Positions 61,486 through 64,000 of a stretch of 64,000 bases of DNA are shown piece by piece. The notes beneath the pieces are model-generated. The model was not told the DNA's origin and did no database searches. It worked only from the letters and a program-made list of their open reading frames with translations. Positions within the stretch are counted from its first letter, which is position 1. Every line of letters starts with the position of its first letter. The DNA comes from Halomonas beimenensis (GTDB lineage Bacteria; Pseudomonadota; Gammaproteobacteria; Pseudomonadales; Halomonadaceae). The translations under genes were made by a program, and so were the position numbers. The stretch spans positions 3,162,001 through 3,226,000 of the forward strand of contig NZ_CP021435.1 of the NCBI RefSeq assembly GCF_002549795.1, in the 5' to 3' direction.

Positions 61486-63252
61486 TCACCCGGCCTCGGC
61501 GGCGCGCCGGTAGCGCCCCGTGTAGTCGAACAGCTTGCGCCGTACCTGCCAGTGGCGGCCGACCTTGCGACCGATCACGAAGTCCGGGGCGCGCAGCCGA
61601 CGTCGCTCGCGGATCACCTCGTCGGGCGTGGTCGGCGACCAGCGACTGCCCGGCGCGCGCAGGTGCTCGCGAAGGAAGGCGGCGGCGAAGGCACCCCGCT
61701 GGGCCGGCGTCTCCAGGGCGAACCACTCGGCCAGGGTGGCCCCGTCCTCGTCGTGATAGACCACCTTGAGCCGCGGCAGGCCGCGGCCGTTGACGGTGGC
61801 CTCCAGTTCCATGCCCGAGACGCGCAGCACCCGGGCGTCGCGCAACTTGAGGGCCTCGCGCAGCTTGTCGTCGGCGTCCACCAGCAGCGCCTCGCAGCCG
61901 TGGCAGCGACGCGCGGCGGTGTCGTTCTCGGCGCCACAGTGGTCACAGACCTTGAAGCGATAGCGGAAGTCACACTGCGCGAGCCGGCCGCCGACGTCCT
62001 CCACCAGTCCCTGGCAACGCCGCCCGAAGTGCTCGATGACCAGCTCGCCGTCACGGCGCCCCCAGAACAGGTTGGCATGGCCGCAGCGGGGACACTCCAC
62101 CTGCACCGGCTCGGTGTCCGCCGCCGGCCTGGGGCTCCCCACCTCCGGGGCATAGAGGTCCCAGGGGTTGCCGGCATAGTCGAGGATCAGGCAGTCGGCC
62201 TTGCCCGGGGCCAGGCGCAGGCCGCGGCCGACGATCTGCTGGTAGAGCCCCACCGACTCGGTGGGCCGCAGGATGGCGATCAGGTCCACATGGGGCGCGT
62301 CGAAGCCGGTGGTCAGCACCGACACGTTGACCAGGTACTTAACGCTGCGCGCCTTGAAGGCGGCGATGATTCCCTCGCGCTCGGCGGCGGGGGTCGCCCC
62401 GGTGACCAGCGCCGCCTCGCTCGCCGGCAGGTAGCCGAGGATCTCCTCGGCATGGGCCACGCTGGCGGCGAAGAGCATGACGCCGGCGCGCTCGGCGGCC
62501 CGGGCGACCACTTCCTCGATGATCGCGGGGGTGGCCCGGTGGCCGGCCACCACCCGATTCAGCTCCGCCTCCTGGAAGAGGCCGCCGCTGCCGGGCTCGA
62601 GCGAGGAGAAGTCGTAGCGCTCCACGGCGGCATCGACCAGGCGCGGCTCGGCGAGGTAGCCCTGCTTGACCATCAGGCGCAGGGGCTGCTCGAAGACGCA
62701 ATCGCGGAAGAAGCAGTCCTCCGCGCCGCGCACCATGCCGTGATAGTGGCGGTGATAGAGGAAGCCCTGCCCCAGCCGGTAGGGCGTGGCGGTCAGCCCC
62801 AGCACCTTGAGCCGGGGATTGTGCTCGCGCAGGTGGGCGATGACCCGGCGGTAGCCGGAGTCCTCGTCGAGCGAGACCCGGTGGCACTCGTCGATCACCA
62901 GCAGGGTGAAGGCGTCGTCATCGAAGGCGTCCAGGTTGCGGACCACCGACTGCACCGAGCCGAAGACCACCTTCCGGCCGGCATCCTTGCGGCCCAGGCC
63001 GGCGCTGAAGATGTCGGCCTCCAGGCCGTAGGCCCGGTACTTGGCGTGGTTCTGCTCGACCAGTTCGCGCACATGGGCCAGCACCAGCACCCGGCCACGG
63101 GCCAGCCGCGCCAGCTCGGCGATCACCAGCGACTTGCCGCTGCCGGTGGGCAGCACCACCACGGCGGGCTCGTCGCCGGCCCGGAAGTGCTCGACCACCC
63201 GGGCCACCGCCTGCTGCTGGTAGGGTCTTAGGCTGGGCGGGACGGCGGACAT
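61486..63252 (-). CDS. radD: RadD-like DEAD/DEAH-box (SF2) helicase
   Basis: A 588-aa SF2 helicase. Walker A LPTGSGKS (34-41), motif II VIDECH, motif III LTATP, motif [15 protein letters not shown]. Two cysteine-rich segments after the helicase core ([39 protein letters not shown]) form the zinc-binding part and, with total length, match E. coli RadD (YejH), which supports recombination repair and interacts with SSB. ATG 63252 has AGGAG 6 nt upstream. Monocistronic. Confidence 0.9.
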   Translation of the reverse strand: MSAVPPSLRPYQQQAVARVVEHFRAGDEPAVVVLPTGSGKSLVIAELARLARGRVLVLAHVRELVEQNHAKYRAYGLEADIFSAGLGRKDAGRKVVFGSVQSVVRNLDAFDDDAFTLLVIDECHRVSLDEDSGYRRVIAHLREHNPRLKVLGLTATPYRLGQGFLYHRHYHGMVRGAEDCFFRDCVFEQPLRLMVKQGYLAEPRLVDAAVERYDFSSLEPGSGGLFQEAELNRVVAGHRATPAIIEEVVARAAERAGVMLFAASVAHAEEILGYLPASEAALVTGATPAAEREGIIAAFKARSVKYLVNVSVLTTGFDAPHVDLIAILRPTESVGLYQQIVGRGLRLAPGKADCLILDYAGNPWDLYAPEVGSPRPAADTEPVQVECPRCGHANLFWGRRDGELVIEHFGRRCQGLVEDVGGRLAQCDFRYRFKVCDHCGAENDTAARRCHGCEALLVDADDKLREALKLRDARVLRVSGMELEATVNGRGLPRLKVVYHDEDGATLAEWFALETPAQRGAFAAAFLREHLRAPGSRWSPTTPDEVIRERRRLRAPDFVIGRKVGRHWQVRRKLFDYTGRYRRAAEAG

Positions 63253-63305
63253 GGGAGCTCCTGGGGTCACGGGGAGCGCCATCTTACCGGCTGGGGATAG
63301 CGGCG

Positions 63306-64000
63306 TCAGGAGAAGCGTGGCGCTCGGCCCGCCAGGCGCGCCGCGACGGCCTCCCGTTGCTCCTCGCCGCCGAGCAGTTCGCCCTGCAACCGGGCCTCCA
63401 GCGCCAGGCGAGCGCGCTCGTCGAGCCCCGGAGCCCGGCGCAGCAGGGTATCGAAGGCCGCCACCGCCCGAGGCGAGCGCGCGGCGATGTCCGCGGCCAG
63501 CTCGGCGGCCGCCTCGGCGGGCCGCTCGGCCAGCCGGGTCGCGAGCCCCAGGGAGACCGCCTCCTCGCCCCTCACCCGGCGCCCCGTCCAGGCGAGCTCA
63601 CGCAGCACGTCCGGCCGCAGGCCGGCCCCGCTGACGCTGATGCCCATATCCGGGATGATGCCCCAGTCGATCTCCAGCAGGGCGAGGCTCGCCTCGGGAT
63701 GGACCAGGCGCAGGTCGGCACCGAGGGCGATCTGCAGGCCCCCGCCGTAGACGTGGCCCTGCAGCGCGGCGATCACCGGCACCCCCGCGTCACGCCAGCC
63801 GAGTGCCAGGCGCTGGACGGGATTGCGGCCGTCCTCGCCCGCCTCGAGCAGGGTCGGCTGGCGCTTCGGGTCGGCCAGGATCGACGCCATATCGAGCCCG
63901 GCGCAGAAACTCTCTCCCTCGCCCCGCAGCACCAGGACCCGCAGGCGTTCCAGGCCGGCGAGCCAGCGCTGCGCCTCGAGCAGGCCGTCGATCATCGCCC
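63306..64000 (-). CDS. Enoyl-CoA hydratase/isomerase family protein, 3' part
   Basis: At least 231 codons; the reading frame continues past the right edge. Crotonase motifs: [21 protein letters not shown] (oxyanion hole, first part), [47 protein letters not shown] (second part and catalytic Glu region). About 30-40 N-terminal residues are missing in the window. Short acyl-CoA hydration or isomerisation is the family reaction; the precise substrate cannot be told. Confidence 0.88.
   Translation of the reverse strand, partial: AMIDGLLEAQRWLAGLERLRVLVLRGEGESFCAGLDMASILADPKRQPTLLEAGEDGRNPVQRLALGWRDAGVPVIAALQGHVYGGGLQIALGADLRLVHPEASLALLEIDWGIIPDMGISVSGAGLRPDVLRELAWTGRRVRGEEAVSLGLATRLAERPAEAAAELAADIAARSPRAVAAFDTLLRRAPGLDERARLALEARLQGELLGGEEQREAVAARLAGRAPRFS

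Overview
The window is GC-rich (by eye around two-thirds G+C), densely packed proteobacterial chromosome. Gene content (paired TRAP transporters, a TAXI-TRAP system followed by a universal stress protein, a phasin, RluB/ScpAB, a NosP-NahK pair, a PuuD-type urate oxidase) points to a gammaproteobacterium of the Halomonadaceae (Halomonas-like). That assignment is inference from gene content. No rRNA, tRNA, insertion sequence, prophage or CRISPR array was seen.

Layout. 1-7.3 kb: an aldehyde dehydrogenase (cut by the window edge), its probable regulator ErdR, the nitric-oxide sensor pair NosP/NahK, and a hybrid kinase paired with a small periplasmic molybdopterin-fold protein. 7.5-11.7 kb: a TAXI-type TRAP uptake system with a UspA protein. 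11.9-16.4 kb: a KamA-family radical SAM enzyme, a macrodomain protein, a Tsx-like porin and an EamA exporter. 16.4-19.6 kb: molybdate uptake (modABC plus a DUF192 protein). 19.8-27.4 kb: a GntR regulator and the glyoxylate-to-pyruvate operon gcl-hyi-glxR-ttuD-pyk. 27.7-39.5 kb: a hydantoin/ureide-like island with a hydratase-family protein, a hydantoinase, two complete DctPQM TRAP transporters, two racemase-superfamily enzymes and two GntR regulators. 39.6-51.1 kb: purine-ring catabolism (allE-allA-puuE, two more racemase-superfamily proteins, two NCS1 permeases, a GntR regulator, puuD, uraH, uraD). 51.3-53.2 kb: a phosphoribosyltransferase, a phasin and a GST. 53.7-58.4 kb: glycolate oxidase glcDEF plus glcG. 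58.5-64 kb: housekeeping genes (rluB, scpB, scpA, radD) and a partial enoyl-CoA hydratase.

How it fits together. PuuD, UraH and UraD convert urate to allantoin, PuuE opens allantoin to allantoate, and AllE and AllA finish to ureidoglycolate and then glyoxylate plus urea. Glyoxylate, also made from glycolate by GlcDEF, enters gcl-hyi-glxR-ttuD-pyk and leaves as pyruvate. The allantoate amidohydrolase (AllC-type) step and xanthine dehydrogenase are not in the window, although molybdate uptake is. Two operator-like palindromes tie the parts together: TTTGTATACAAA (about ten sites, including one upstream of each of two related GntR genes) and TGGAAA-N3-TTTCCA (upstream of gcl and of glcD).

Less ordinary items: a dispersed intergenic repeat of about 110-118 bp in three copies whose stems vary by compensatory changes around a nearly fixed core; a four-unit 103-bp tandem array that re-copies the 3' end of glcF; and three hydantoin-racemase-like paralogues carrying two, one and none of the two expected catalytic cysteines.
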